Shown here: one piece after another, positions 11,208 through 22,082 of the stretch
How positions within the stretch are numbered: the stretch's first letter is position 1
How the letters are laid out: every line of letters begins with the position of its first letter
Source of the DNA: Haematobia irritans
Taxonomy: Eukaryota; Arthropoda; Insecta; Diptera; Muscidae
Assembly: GCF_050003625.1 (NCBI RefSeq)
Contig: NC_134401.1
Location: 93,908,852-93,972,851 of the forward strand
Length of the DNA stretch: 64,000 bases
Direction: 5' to 3'
Notes under the pieces: model-generated
What the model was told of the DNA's origin: nothing
Seen by the model: the letters and a program-made list of their open reading frames with translations, nothing else
Database searches by the model: none
Translations under genes and position numbers: made by a program

Positions 11208-11695
11208 TTTTTTTTTGGAATCAAGAAAACATTTTTTACGTTGAAGTATCAATATAATTTTGGATTTTAAAATTGATCATAATATATCACAAGAAATTGA
11301 AAAGTTCTATAAATTAAATCCGTATTCTAATTTTATTGATTCTCGATTTAAAGATAGATATTTTAACAATCAGCATCTTTGGCTCGGAATCAAATCCAAA
11401 ATCAAAGTCAAAATCAAAAAACAAATAAAAAGAATAAATGTTGTTGAACAGAGTTCAACCTTTGGGATAAGGAAAATTGTATTCGACTGTTGAAAATTAG
11501 AAAACAAATAATAAATTTAAACTAACTTTAAGTTTCTGGTTGGGTAACTTCCTAAACAAATGTCTTTAATTTAAAGAAATCGCGTTTTTGGCTTAGAATC
11601 GATATTAAAATCATTTAGTGCAGGACTAAATCTTTGCATCCAAGTACATGTCGTTTTTTGTGTACATAGTCCACCACTTAAGTTAATGGTATGGG
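11208..11695. other. X-like repeat fragment, no gene
   Basis: A T-rich tract at 11199-11216 is followed by sequence (about 11220-11290) resembling 44748-44820 (GAAAACATTTT, ACGTTGAAGTATC). The 77-codon frame at 11260-11493 shows only lysine-rich low complexity (GGAATCAAATCCAAAATCAA repeats) and is not a recognised protein. Confidence 0.4.
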
Positions 11696-11944
11696 CAGGG
11701 CTGCCAATTTTGCCGATTTATCGGCATTTTGACGATTTTTTACTCAAAAAATAGCATATTCCGATTTTCCGATTTTTGCACCAAAAATGACGATATTAGC
11801 TCGGTTCAAAAATTTGGACTATAAGCAGTTCGTTTACACATTTAGAGCCACCAAAAGAGAGAATACATTTGACAATAGTCAGATAGAGCAATTGCAAGTT
11901 GTTGCTAGAGATTTCATACATGTAGGAGCTATACCTCACTTTAC

Positions 11945-13690
11945 CAAAATTTTATTTCTATAGATAATTTTGTCAAAATTTTATTTCTATAGAAAATTTT
12001 GTTAAAATTTTATTTCCCCGAGTAAAAATCGAGAGATCTAATTTGATACGATTAGATATGACTAGATCCGAAAAATGGTAAGATCTAATCATATCTAATT
12101 ACTATTGAATTAGATCTTATCAGATCTCAATATTGGCCTAGATCTAATGTCTTAGATATAATTATATCTATGCCTACATATAGTTGGATCTGATGTAATA
12201 TCTCGTCATATATGGAATTATATATAATTATATCTTATTTTGTCTCATCATATCTGGGTAAATCTGCTTAGATCTAAAGGGGCCAATTTTGAGATCTAAT
12301 CATATCTAATTAGATCCCCCAATTTTTACACGGGTCTACAGAAAAAGTTGTCAAAATTTAAGTTCTACAGAAAATGTCGGTACATTTTTATTTCTATAGA
12401 ATTGTTTTTTTCAAAATTTTACTTCTATAGAAAATTTTGTCAAATTTTATTTTTATAGAAAATTTTGTCAAATTTTATTTTTATAGAAAATTTTGTCAAA
12501 TTTTTTTTTTCTATAGAAAATTTTGTTAAAATTTTATTTGTATAGAAAATTTCGGCAAAATTTTATTTCTATAGAAAAATTTGGCAAGATTTTATTTCTA
12601 TAGATTTTTTTTTTCAAAATTTTATTTCTATAGAAAATTTTGTCAAAATTTTATTTTTATAGAAAATTTGGTCAACATTTTATTTCTATAGAAAATTTTG
12701 TCAACATTTTATTTCTATAGAAAATTTTGTCAAAATTTTATTTCTATAGAAAATTTTGTCAAAATTTTTTTTCTATAGAATATTTTGTCAAAATTTTATT
12801 TCTATACAAAATTTTGTCAAAATTGTATTTCTTTAGAAAATTTTGTCAAGATTGTATTTCTACGAAAACATTTGTCAACATTTTATTTCTATAGAGAATT
12901 TTGTCAAAATTTTATTTCTATAGAAAACTTTCTCAAGCCTTTATATCTGCAGAAAATTTTGTCAAAATTTTATTTCTATAGAAAAGTTTGTCAAAATATT
13001 ATTTCTATCAAAAACATTTGTCAACATTTTATTTCTATAGAGAATTTTGTCAAAATTTTATTTCTATAGAAAACTTTCTCAAGCCTTTATATCTGTACAA
13101 AATTTTGTCAACAATTTATTTCTATAAACAATTTTGTTAAAATTTTATTTCTACAGAAAGAGTTGTAAAAATTTTATTTCTATAGAAAATTTCGGCAAAA
13201 TTTTATTTCTATAGAAATTTTTTTCAAAATTTTATTTCTATACAAAATTTTGTCTATAGAAAACTTTCTCAAGCCTTTATATCAGTAAAAAATTTTGTCG
13301 AAATTGTATTTCTATAGAAATTTTTGTCAACATTTTTTTTCTATAAAAATTTTGTCAAAATTGTATTTCTATAGAAGTTTTTGTCAAAATTTTATTTCTA
13401 TAGAAAATTTTCTTAAAATTTTATTCCTACAGAAAAAGTTGTAAAAATTTTATTTCTATAGAAAATTTCGGCAAAATTTTATTTCCATAGATTTTTTTTT
13501 TCAAAATTTTATTTCTATAGAAAATTTTGTCAAAATTTTATTTCTATAAAAAATTTGTCAACATTTTATTTCTATAGAGAATTTTGTCAAAATTTTATTT
13601 CTATAGAAAACTTTGTCAAGCCTTTATATCGGTAGAAAATTTTGTCAAAATTTTATTTCTATAGAAAATTTTGCTAAATTTTATTTTTAA
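11945..13690 (+). repeat. 29-bp AT-rich tandem array inside the hAT element
   Basis: Same TTCTATAGAA-centred unit as in the family-A DINEs, but more divergent, with sub-families such as AAAACTTTCTCAAGCC plus TTTATATC (12920, 13070, 13260, 13610). It is interrupted at 12017-12334 by a MITE. There are no DINE units or hairpin ends around it, so the array can exist apart from a complete DINE. The 94-codon frame at 12785-13069 is repeat translation only. Confidence 0.85.
12017..12334. mobile_element. 318-bp MITE rich in AGATCTAAT words
   Basis: Ends CCCGAGTAAAAATC and, from the right, CCCGTGTAAAAATTGG are inverted repeats. The interior consists largely of GATCTAAT / ATTAGATC words on both strands, so it could fold extensively. 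It interrupts the 29-bp array cleanly: TTATTTC before, TCTACAG after, with TC possibly duplicated. There is no coding frame. I cannot assign a superfamily from a 2-bp duplication. Confidence 0.7.
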
Positions 13691-14118
13691 TAAAATTTGT
13701 GCAAATTGTCAAATTTTGGAAAATCGGGCAACATATATGTAAATATTAAAGTTCTTTATTTTTATTTTTAAATAAAAAACTTACTGAAGTGAAACTATAT
13801 ATTAAAAAAATATTTGTTATACTATGTTTTGAATTTCATAGCATTGTATAAAAATGTTTTTTTTTTTTTTTAATTTTATTTTTATACAAGATTGAATTCA
13901 TTATGATTTCGTTGTTGAAATGCATAGTTGTGTTAATTTTTCTTTTCTTTATATGAAATAAATGTTTTTGTTTTTAATCAAACAATTATTTTGGTTTTAA
14001 TATTATTAACATTGCAGATTTTTTGACGATTTTTAAAATGGAAGTGACGATTATGACGATTTTTTCGGAAAAAAGTGACGATTATTCTTGAAATTTTATT
14101 GGCAGCCCTGGGTATGGG

Positions 14119-14478
14119 TTCGCTACTCACTCTCCTTTATGAGATGTTTTCATTCGTAGCATGTTGCCTTCCGCTAAACTTTGTCATTCATGTGCCTAAA
14201 GAAATTCAACATTAACCTGTCTCGCATTTCCAATAAGAGAAGGAAAGAAAAACACATTTATTCAACATACACAAGTAAACACACCACACATGCATATCTT
14301 ATTTATTACACAAGCCACAGCGCCATCTGTTAATGGCTAGCTATTTATACTTGAGCATAATGCAGGTCGATAACAGAGTTTTAATGCACATTGTTTTGTT
14401 ATTAATTTGTTCATTAATGACTGTATTGTAAATTATATAACCTGGTGTTTTGATATGAAGAAAATAAATTAAATAAAT
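14119..14478. other. No recognisable gene
   Basis: AT-rich DNA after the hAT duplication. The minus-strand frames at 14341-14617 are low-complexity, and their ends lie in the neighbouring DINE. Nothing here is supported as coding. Confidence 0.45.
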
Positions 14479-15837
14479 AAACAAGTAAGTAAAGTAGAAA
14501 ATTGGACGGGCCCCAAAATACCCCCACAGAATTAGTAAACATTGTTTGTGGAGTATCAATGGTATAAGTTTGGGAGATGAACCGCATTTCCATATTTATG
14601 AACATTAAAGGGTACATGTTTGTGAACAGAAATGTCTGATATTAGGAGCTATACTTGATTTTACACCTACAGAGTTAGTAGGCCACCAAGGTTAGGTTAG
14701 GTTAAAGTGGCAGCCCGATTAAGATTCAGGCTCACTTAGACTATTCAGTCCATTGTGATACCACATTGACTAAAAGTACCTATTACATATGGGCACTTCT
14801 ACACTGTTAGAAAAATATGTTTTTCATATGTTCCGATATAAACAAAATGTGTTTCGGGCACAATTTTAAAACACAATATATTTCAGTGCAAACAAGTAAT
14901 GTTCCTAAACTAACATTAAATGTTTGGGACATCTATATTAATATGTTAGAATACATTATGTTTGGGGCATGAATGTTTCATAAAAATCATATGTGTGATT
15001 TTTATGAAACAAATTTACAAATTTACAAATTTCGACTAAACATACATATGTTGTGATATTTTATTCAAAGCGACAGAGAGAGTATAGAGAAAGAAATAGA
15101 TATGGAAACCGGGAGAGTTGACGAAAGATATCAACATAACACAGCAAAAGAATCAAAAGAGAACAATTTCTGTGAAACCGCTTGTATGTTGTTTCGGAAA
15201 ACTGTTTTATGATAAGGCCAAAAATTTGATATGCTTAACTCTAAATATTATTTAATTTGAATAAAGAGAATAGACATTCGGAACCAAGAGAATAGACATT
15301 TGAAAAACAAACAGCATATGTTTTCGCCTTGAGAGCAGCATTTTATGTATGTGTGGACATGTTTAGTTCCTCTTTATTAATAAGTAGTCCACGAGGAGTT
15401 GACGGACACCTTCAAATATAAAAGCGGGCATTAAGTTCGAGTTTTGCAGCTAAAACACTTTAAAAAGTTTATTTTTTTAAAATGAATTATTAAAGAAAAA
15501 GTAAAAGGCATTTTAGAGCGAGTAAAAACTAGTAAAAAACTATTCATGCCTAAATAAATTTATGTTTATATTATAAAATTATTTATGTATGTTTATACTC
15601 GACTCCACTTTCTTCTTTTGTTAGAGTTTTTGAATTCCTTTCAAATTTTAAAGTTTTGTACCAAAAACAGTTTTTTGTTACTAAATTGTTATTTTTGCAA
15701 TAAAAAATAATATTTTATTCAAAAATCAGTCAATTTCGTGTATATCAAGCACTGTTACTGACTATAAATCTTTAATAACTTAAAAAATTTAATATAGTAT
15801 AAATATAAATATGTAAATTAAAAAAAAAAAAATAAAA

Positions 15838-15915
15838 GTGTTCGGTCGGAGCAGGGATTGAACCCACGACCCTTTGCATGCAAGGCAGACATGCTAACCA
15901 CTGCTCCACGTGGCA
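15838..15915 (-). promoter_or_regulatory. tRNA-like Pol III promoter module (minus) in T2
   Basis: On the minus strand box A is TGGAGCAGTGG (complement 15899-15909) and box B GGGTTCAATCCC (complement 15854-15865). A T-run (A-run at 15819-15832 on plus) follows as a likely terminator. Near-identical to the T1 plus module and similar to the SINE head. Confidence 0.65.
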
Positions 15916-16024
15916 AACAAATGTATGTTTCTGTTAAATAATGTTATGTTTGCATGGGCTCGTGGGCGCTGCAAACTATGCTATATAAATGTAACTTATA
16001 ACGATAATTATCTACTGGTGACTA

Positions 16025-16105
16025 TAACAGCTACGTAGCCCAGTGGATAGTGTGTTGGCTTACAAACTGTATGGTCCTCGGTTCGATTCTCCGTCCAGGC
16101 GAAAG
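16025..16105 (+). promoter_or_regulatory. tRNA-like Pol III promoter module (plus) in T2
   Basis: Box A TAGCCCAGTGG (16036-16046) fits the TRGYNNARNNG consensus fully, and box B GGTTCGATTCT (16080-16090) differs from consensus at the last base. It is directed away from the minus module, about 120 bp apart. The stems needed for a mature tRNA do not pair fully. Confidence 0.65.
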
Positions 16106-16434
16106 GTAAAATTTAAAATGTTTATAAAATTAAATAATTTATTCAACATTATTTGTAGTACAGAAAAAGGTGCCAAAAACTAAACAATTTCGTGGAAGTG
16201 AAAATTACGAGTATGTTAGGGAATGAGCACAATCGTCTTTGGGAAAAATTCTTCCACGCATATATTTTTGTGCTCAAAATGATTCCAAACATATAATATG
16301 TTCACATAAAACAAATATATTAATGTTTCGGCAGTATCCAATAATATATGTGCTTCCTGCAAAATATGTTTGGAACATATGTTAAAGAAGCAATTTTTTT
16401 TGAGGGTGTAGTTTTAACCGCTGAACCTTCTCGA

Positions 16435-16905
16435 TTATTTTTCTTCGTTGAACCAACCAAATTGTTCCAAAAACATTAGCAGACTGCTTAAGTTAACGTT
16501 TTCCAGATCCGCCAGTAATCTGAAGCTATATGCTCCTAAAAGTTGCTTGCGCTTTACACAAAATGCAGGACACTCACACAAGAGGTGTTTAATTGATTCC
16601 TTTTCCTCCGCATCATGACAGCTCATACAATAGTCATTATACTTCGCGCCAATAGTTTTTGCAAAAACGCCTATCAGACAGCGACCCGTTATAGCAGATA
16701 TCAGGAGTGATATCTGACGTCTCGAGAACATTAGCATATCTAGTGTGCGGTTTAAGTTGAAATGGGGCCATATTTGCTTGGCGTCGTTACAACCATTGCA
16801 ATTCTCCCATCGAACATTTGCCATCATAACAGCCTTCTCACGCAGCATGAGCTTGCAGGTAGCTAGGGGCATACCAACAAATTCTAGTTCCCCTGGAATA
16901 TGTAA
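16435..16905 (-). pseudogene. LINE ORF2 C-terminal fragment (Cys/His motif)
   Basis: The minus-strand frame starts inside ORF2 with HIPGELEFVGMPLATCK and continues through CMSCHDAEEKES and HLLCECPAF, the C-terminal Cys/His motif seen in I/R1/LOA-group LINEs, to a stop at 16435. It is about 95% identical by eye to 25524-25990. The first residues of the frame (16906-17013) are DINE sequence and not LINE. A 5'-truncated dead copy. Confidence 0.85.
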
Positions 16906-17197
16906 GCCACCAATATTGACTCCATTATTAAAAGAGACAAAATCGCTCAAATAATGGTGGAAATGTAGATAAATTTGTGAAAATCGGGCAATATATTTAT
17001 TTAAGAGCATCAAGTTAGCCTAAAAACAATCGTCTAATACATGAAAATTTGAAATTTGATTAACATTGGTTAATAAATTAGAGTAATATGGCCAAATTTG
17101 GGAAAATCGAGTGATGCATATATATGGGAGCTATATCTACACCTGAACCCATTTGGATGATACTTGGCACAGAAGGTTACCATTTGCTAAATTTTAC

Positions 17198-17268
17198 TAG
17201 GTTAGGTTAGGTTAAAGTGACAGCCCAATTTATTGCCAGGCTCACTTAGACTATTAAGTCCATTGTGA
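17198..17268 (-). mobile_element. 71-bp LINE/SINE 3'-tail insertion
   Basis: Only the shared 3' tail is present (GGTTAGG repeats, GTGACAGCCC, CTCACTTAGACTATT, CATTGTGAT). TAAATTTTAC precedes it and TAAATTTGAC follows (17188-17197, 17269-17278), a 10-bp near-identical target duplication. So this is an extreme 5' truncation from target-primed reverse transcription. The tail alone cannot show whether LINE or SINE RNA was the source. Confidence 0.8.
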
Positions 17269-18164
17269 TAAATTTGACTAAGATCGGGTAATAAATAAGG
17301 ATTTTATGGCCAAATTTGGGATGATCGGGCGATACATATATATGTTAGCAATATCTAACTCTAAACCGATTTGGATGATATTGGCAAGTTTGGTTGATAC
17401 CACAGAAGGTTACGTTTTGCTAAATTTGAGTAAGATCGGATAATAAATAAGGCCAAAATAGGGCGATACATATATATGGGAGCTATATCTAAATCTGAAC
17501 TGATTTCAATAAAATAAATATATTTTGTACTACAGAAGACTATATCTAGCCAACTTTGAGTAAGATCGGGTAATAAATAAGGGCTATCTGGTCAAATTTA
17601 GCAAAATCGGGCGATACAGGGAGCTATAACTAAACCTGAACCGATTTCGATGAAATTTTGCAAGGGTGGTAAATACGATTAATTTGTGGCAAATTTGACA
17701 CCGATCGGTTAATAATTGAACGCAATCTGATCCCATTTATCGAAATCGGGCGATACATATATATCGGAGATATATTTAAATTTGATCCGATTTTTTTCAT
17801 ATTCAATAGCGTTCGTCCTTGTGCCAAAAAAACACACCGTGTACCAAATTTCATGCAAATCGGTAAATAATTGTGACCGGATTTCTGCGAACAACAAATA
17901 TATCCAAGCGCTAGGTTGACTCAGGAGGTGATTCTGATTCGATCCGTACATATTGTATGGGGTTTAAAATCAATATTTCTGGTAGGCATTTATAATAACG
18001 CCTTTCATATGATTTAAAATCCAAATTCTAAAAATTTTTACTCGCATTACTTGAATAAGCCCGAGAGGTAATATCGGGAAATTTTCTTCTAGTTTCGTGC
18101 AATTTGGATAATCAGTGTGCGCCCTCTATACCCTCAAAAAGCTATATCGGGAGACCAGTGTGTG

Positions 18165-19140
18165 CACGCTCACAAAAAATCGCTTCTGTAACATATACTC
18201 CCAAACATATTTTGCTTCAAGCATATATATTTTTGGGTATTGCCCAAACATTTATATGTTTGATCTCTTCCAATATATAATATGTTTGAAAGCATATTGG
18301 TCTAAACAATATATGTTTGGGTAGTCTAAATTCCAAACATTTTGTATTTTTGCATCCAAATTCAATAATGTTGTCTTCCAAAAAACAATATGTTATTATG
18401 TGAACATATAATATGTTTGGAAGCATTTTGCACCCAAAAATATTATATGCTTAAAAAAAATTCTCCCAAACAATATTGTGCTGAAAATTTTATTTATTTA
18501 TTTATATATTTACAATCATAATGAATTATGAAAATAAACAGGTAATATAGGTGCTAACAACATAGGTTTTCGACCTGAATGCTCAAAATTTTGTTTCTGC
18601 CCAATTGTATATTCCCCCACATCTTTCTCACTTCCACGAGATTTTTTAGTTCTTAGCACCTTTTTCTGTAATACAAACATTGTAGAAGAAATTATTCAAT
18701 TGTATGATTTTTTTATTTTAATTTTACCTTTTGCCGGATGGGGATTCGAACAGCGGACCACACAGTTTGTAAGGATCAAAGAAGTAGCTGATCAATTACC
18801 CAAGGAAAAATAAAATGTTAATTTTGTAATAACAATCAACAACCACCAACTTAATTCAATATCGCTCCCTGTTAAATAGCGCTCCAAGCTACTAAACACA
18901 TATATGTTTATAGGCTATTTCTAAATTAATATATGTTTGCATCCAAGCATATTATATTTACAAACATTTTATGTCCCAAACATAATATGTTCTAACATAT
19001 TAACATATATGTCCCAAACATGTTATGCTAGTTTATGAACATTATATGCTTGCACTCAAAAATATTGTGTTTAAAAATTTGTGTTCCAAACATATAATGT
19101 TTATAGCCAAACATATGAAAAACAGTCTTTTTCATCCGTG
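18165..19140. mobile_element. TIR/Pol III element T4 (complete, about 976 bp)
   Basis: Left end CACGCTCACAAAAAATCG, right end complement CACGGATGAAAAAGACTG, flanked by TG on both sides. The interior is full of CCAAACAT / ATATGTTTGG words on both strands and has one decayed tRNA-like module. A second copy, T5 (52731-56662), is about 97% identical by eye but holds a DINE in the T-run that is uninterrupted here (18708-18714). Confidence 0.8.
18722..18785 (-). promoter_or_regulatory. Decayed tRNA-like module in T4
   Basis: The minus strand has a box-B-like GTTCGAATCCCC (complement at 18739-18750) and an A-box-like region that no longer fits consensus, with an A/T-rich run downstream. Its position in the element corresponds to the minus module of T1. 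It is probably weak or inactive. Confidence 0.45.
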
Positions 19141-19721
19141 TGTATATGAGGATTATATAAAACCCGATAAAACAGGTCTTGTTCAACCCAAGATAACTCT
19201 GATTTTCAAAACAATCGCATAAAAACTTGCGGCTTCTATACCGCACCATGAACCGACACACACCATATACCCAAGAAGTAAAATTCGAAGATCAGTCTAT
19301 AAGGTGGCTATGCCAAAACATGGGCTGGTACCCACCATCTTCGGAACAGTTTTTCTGTGGACCAAAAGTACACCTAGATTTCCAATTTCTGGCACAAAGG
19401 GTAACAAGTATATTCGGCCGTAAGTTCAGCCAGGCCGAAGCTTATGTACGCTCCACCATAGATTGCGTAGAAACTTCTTCTAAACACTGCCATCCAAAAT
19501 CGAATTACTTGGGTTGCGGTAACGATTGCCGATGGCAAGCTATCTTAAAACCTACTGACACCGTCTTCTAAATTATCAGTAAGTCCATACGTGGTATATA
19601 TTATATACGATTAAATACGAATATAATTCAGTTTCACAAAATTTTCAGTAGAAATAAAATTTTGACAAAATTTTCTATAGAAACAAAATTTTGACAAAAT
19701 TTTCTATAGAAATAAAATTTT

Positions 19722-20403
19722 TAAGAATTATTTTTCATAGTTTCGGCTATAGGTCGATTAAAAAACATAGATATGATGTTTTTCTTTTATTTTTACTTCC
19801 AATATTTCGGTTGACTTCGTCAAAACCGTTTTCAAGGCTGAAGTGAAACAAAAAACAGAAAATTGTTTTTAAATTTAACTACAAAAATCACTAACAAACA
19901 AAACCAAACAATAAATTATTAAACTATTATAATTTACATTTGTTCTGGTGTACACAGCTTCACACTCTGTTTTACACTGAATTTAACTTTCTATTGTGCT
20001 TTTGTATTGTATGTCTATATATTCGAGCGCAGTTCTCAATGTCTTTCTTGTAATTCATTCTCTCGTCAGGTGGAGTGTTGATAATGTGTAGCATCTCAAG
20101 AGTAAATCTGCGTCTGTAATTGTTTTCGTGGTCTAAAATTTCTACCCCTTCAAAGTTTGGCTTGTTACCAGTCTGCGCACAGTGGGCCGCGAGTGCTGTT
20201 TTCTGCTCCATGGGTTTGTCAGTGGCTTTAATGTCAGATTTGTGAGAAGATAGTCTGGTTTTGAGTTTTGTCATTGTGGTGCCAATATATGTCTTTTGAC
20301 ATAAATTAGATTTGTCACCTTTACATTTAATCTTATATATTATATTGCTTTTATCGTCATTTTTAATTTTGGTTTTAGTTTTGCTAAATAGTCCCTTTAC
20401 TGT
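19722..20403 (-). mobile_element. Penelope-like element, 5'-truncated
   Basis: The insert interrupts the 29-bp array of D6. On the minus strand it encodes a GIY-YIG endonuclease domain, followed by about 250 bp of 3' non-coding sequence (AT-rich, with CAATATTTCGGTTGACTTCG). Penelope-like elements are the retroelements that carry a C-terminal GIY-YIG domain after the reverse transcriptase. The RT is absent. Boundaries are accurate to about 10 bp. Confidence 0.8.
19972..20400 (-). pseudogene. Penelope GIY-YIG endonuclease fragment
   Basis: About 140 codons remain. The GIY-YIG core is visible as NIIYKIKC (the 'GIY' strand), KTYIGTT (the 'YIG' strand), then LKTRLSSHKSD with the usual Arg and His, and a conserved C-terminal helix (RRFTLEMLHI). 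The first 27 residues of the open frame are host 29-bp array and not protein. In intact elements this domain nicks target DNA for reverse transcription. Without RT it cannot act. Confidence 0.85.
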
Positions 20404-22082
20404 TTTGACAAAATTTTCTATAGAAATAAAATTTTGACAAAATTTTCTATAGAAATAAAATTTTGACAAAATTTTCTATAGAAATAAAATTTTGACAAAA
20501 TTCTTTTATAAAAATAAAGCATTGACAAAATTTTCTAGAGAAATAAAATTTTAACAAAATTTTCGATAAAAATAAAATTTTAACAAAATTTTCTATAGAA
20601 ATAAAATTTTGGTAGATTATTTTTGGCTCGAGTGGCAACCATAATTATGAACCGATATGAACCAATTTTTGTGTGATTGGGGATCGGATATATATAACTA
20701 TAGACCGATATGGACCATATACTAACACCACGTTCCAAATTTAAACCGGATCGGATGAATTTTGCTCCTCCAAGAGGCTCCGGAGGTAAAATCTGGAGAA
20801 CGTTTTATATGGAGGCTATATATAATTATGGACCGATATGGACCAATTCTGGCACGTTTGTTAGAGACCATGTTTCAAATTTCACCCGGATCGTATGAAA
20901 TTTGCTTCACTTCGAGGCTCCGTAAGCCAAATCTGGGGATCGGTTTATATGGGGGCTATATATAATTATGAACCTATGTGGACCAATATTTGCATGGATG
21001 TTAGAGACCATATACCAACACCATGTACCAAATTTCAGCCGGATCGGATTAAATTTGCTTTTCTTTGGGGCACCGCAAGCCAAATCTGGGGATCGGTTTA
21101 TATGGGGGCTATATATAATTATTAACCGATGTGGACCAATTCTGGCACGGTTGTTAGAGACCATATACCAACACCATGTACCAAATTTCAGCCGGATCGG
21201 ATGAAACATGCTTCTCTTAGAGGCTCTGCAAGCGAAATCGGAGGGTCCGTTTATATGGGGACCAATATGGCCCATTTGCATTACCATCCGACCTACATCA
21301 ATAACAACAAGTTTCAAGTCGATAGCTTGTTTCATTCGGAAGTTAGCGTGATTTCAACAGACGGACGGACAGCCGGACAGACGGACATAGCTAGATCGAC
21401 TCAGAATTTCACCACGACCCAGTATATATATATACTTTATGGGGTCTTAGAGCAATATTTCGATGTGTTACAAACGGAATGACAAAGTTAATATACCCCC
21501 CATCCTATGGTGGAGGGTATAAAAATTACGGTGTGTATAGGGGCTATGCAAAACATGGATCAATACACACCATAGTTGGTTGGTACACCTCTTTGTAGGC
21601 TTAAAAAAATAATTTCCGATTGCAGGCACATCGGAAAAATATAGAGCAATTTGTAGAATCCCAATAAATCAAAGCGGGAGATCCGTCTATATGGGGGCTC
21701 TACCAAAATCTTGAACCGATATGGTGTGTATATTCAGAACATCTAGTTGTGGATGGAACAAAATTGCGCTGAGTAGAAGCCCAAGAAGTAAAATCGAAAG
21801 ATCGGTTTTTATGGGGACCATAGCCCACCTTCGAACTTGACCTACGTGACGACAAAAAACAAGTCTGTGACAAATTTAAGACAACATCGCCATTATTAAA
21901 GGATGTAGCGGGATTACAACAAGCAAACTGACCAACAGACGGACATAGTTATGTCGTCTTTGAATTTTTATCCTGATCAAGAATATATATACTTTATATA
22001 GTCGGAAATCGATATTTCGATGTGTTACAAACGGAATGACAAACTTATTGTACCTCCATCGCCATTCTATGGTATTGGGTAT

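Larger units (their letters stand above)
11696..14110. mobile_element. hAT-type non-autonomous element with 8-bp target duplication
   Basis: The ends are CAGGGCTGCCAATTTTGCCG and, as complement of the right end, CAGGGCTGCCAATAAAATTT. The identical octamer GGTATGGG flanks both sides (11688-11695 and 14111-14118). The CAGGG start and 8-bp duplication are hAT hallmarks. Sub-terminal CGATTT/GACGAT words repeat at both ends. No transposase is left; the interior is mostly a 29-bp array plus an inserted MITE. Confidence 0.9.
14802..16408 (+). mobile_element. TIR/Pol III element T2 (complete, 1607 bp)
   Basis: Left end CACTGTTAGAAAAATATG, right end complement CACCCTCAAAAAAAATTG, with TA duplicated (14800-14801, 16409-16410) relative to the uninterrupted LINE copy at 25494. 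Inside are CATATG-rich arms and two divergent tRNA-like modules (15838-15915 minus, 16025-16105 plus). No transposase frame is seen. It is a MITE-sized passenger, probably mobilised by a Tc1/mariner-superfamily enzyme; that last point is inference. Confidence 0.85.
14690..16905 (-). mobile_element. 5'-truncated LINE, split by TIR element T2
   Basis: The octamer GCCACCAA flanks both ends (14682-14689 and 16906-16913). The 3' end with GGTTAGG repeats is at 14690. The coding part is a near-identical copy of the RNase H/C-terminal end of the LINE at 25383-29119, cut off at the 5' side near 16905. The 3' untranslated region is interrupted by T2 at 14802-16408: GGGCACTTCTA before and GTTTTAACCGC after are contiguous at 25494. 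Confidence 0.9.
14479..17985 (-). mobile_element. DINE-1-like element, family B (3' part), heavily interrupted
   Basis: Starts AACAAGTAAGTAAAGTAG with a degenerate GGACGGGCCCC hairpin, as at 49462. It then has decayed family-B units with GATACATATATATGGGAGC and GAACCGATTT phrases (17100-17800). A LINE is inserted at 14690-16905 and a LINE tail at 17198-17268. The expected 5' hairpin is missing. Near 17985 the sequence changes to family C, as it does at 52018. Confidence 0.7.
19402..21520 (-). mobile_element. DINE-1-like element, family A (D6), host of Penelope fragment
   Basis: The 3' end AACAAGTATATTCGGCCG is at 19403. It is followed by a 29-bp array (19625-19720 and 20404-20612, split by the Penelope fragment), four family-A units (20690-21260), the GACGGACGGAC tract (21360) and the 5' hairpin ending GGAGGGTAT at 21520. 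It sits inside family-C sequence, next to AAAAATTACGG, without visible target duplication. Confidence 0.85.
17986..22082 (-). mobile_element. DINE-1-like element, family C (5' part), host of T4 and D6
   Basis: Pieces at 17986-18164, 19141-19401 and 21521-22082 are contiguous family C when T4 and D6 are removed. They show GGGAGATC, TATATGGGGGCTCTACC, ACAGACGGACATAG (about 21938) and a final TATTGGGTAT hairpin end at 22082. Its 3' end is missing; family B is joined instead at about 17985. The 159-codon minus frame at 21876-22355 crosses the element end and is not a gene. Confidence 0.7.

Noticed and set aside
19028..19261. Small protein with CATATG-rich coding
   Set aside because: It overlaps the end of T4 and DINE flank on both strands. 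Low complexity.
20907..21335. 142-codon minus-strand frame
   Set aside because: Antisense of family-A DINE units; repeat translation.
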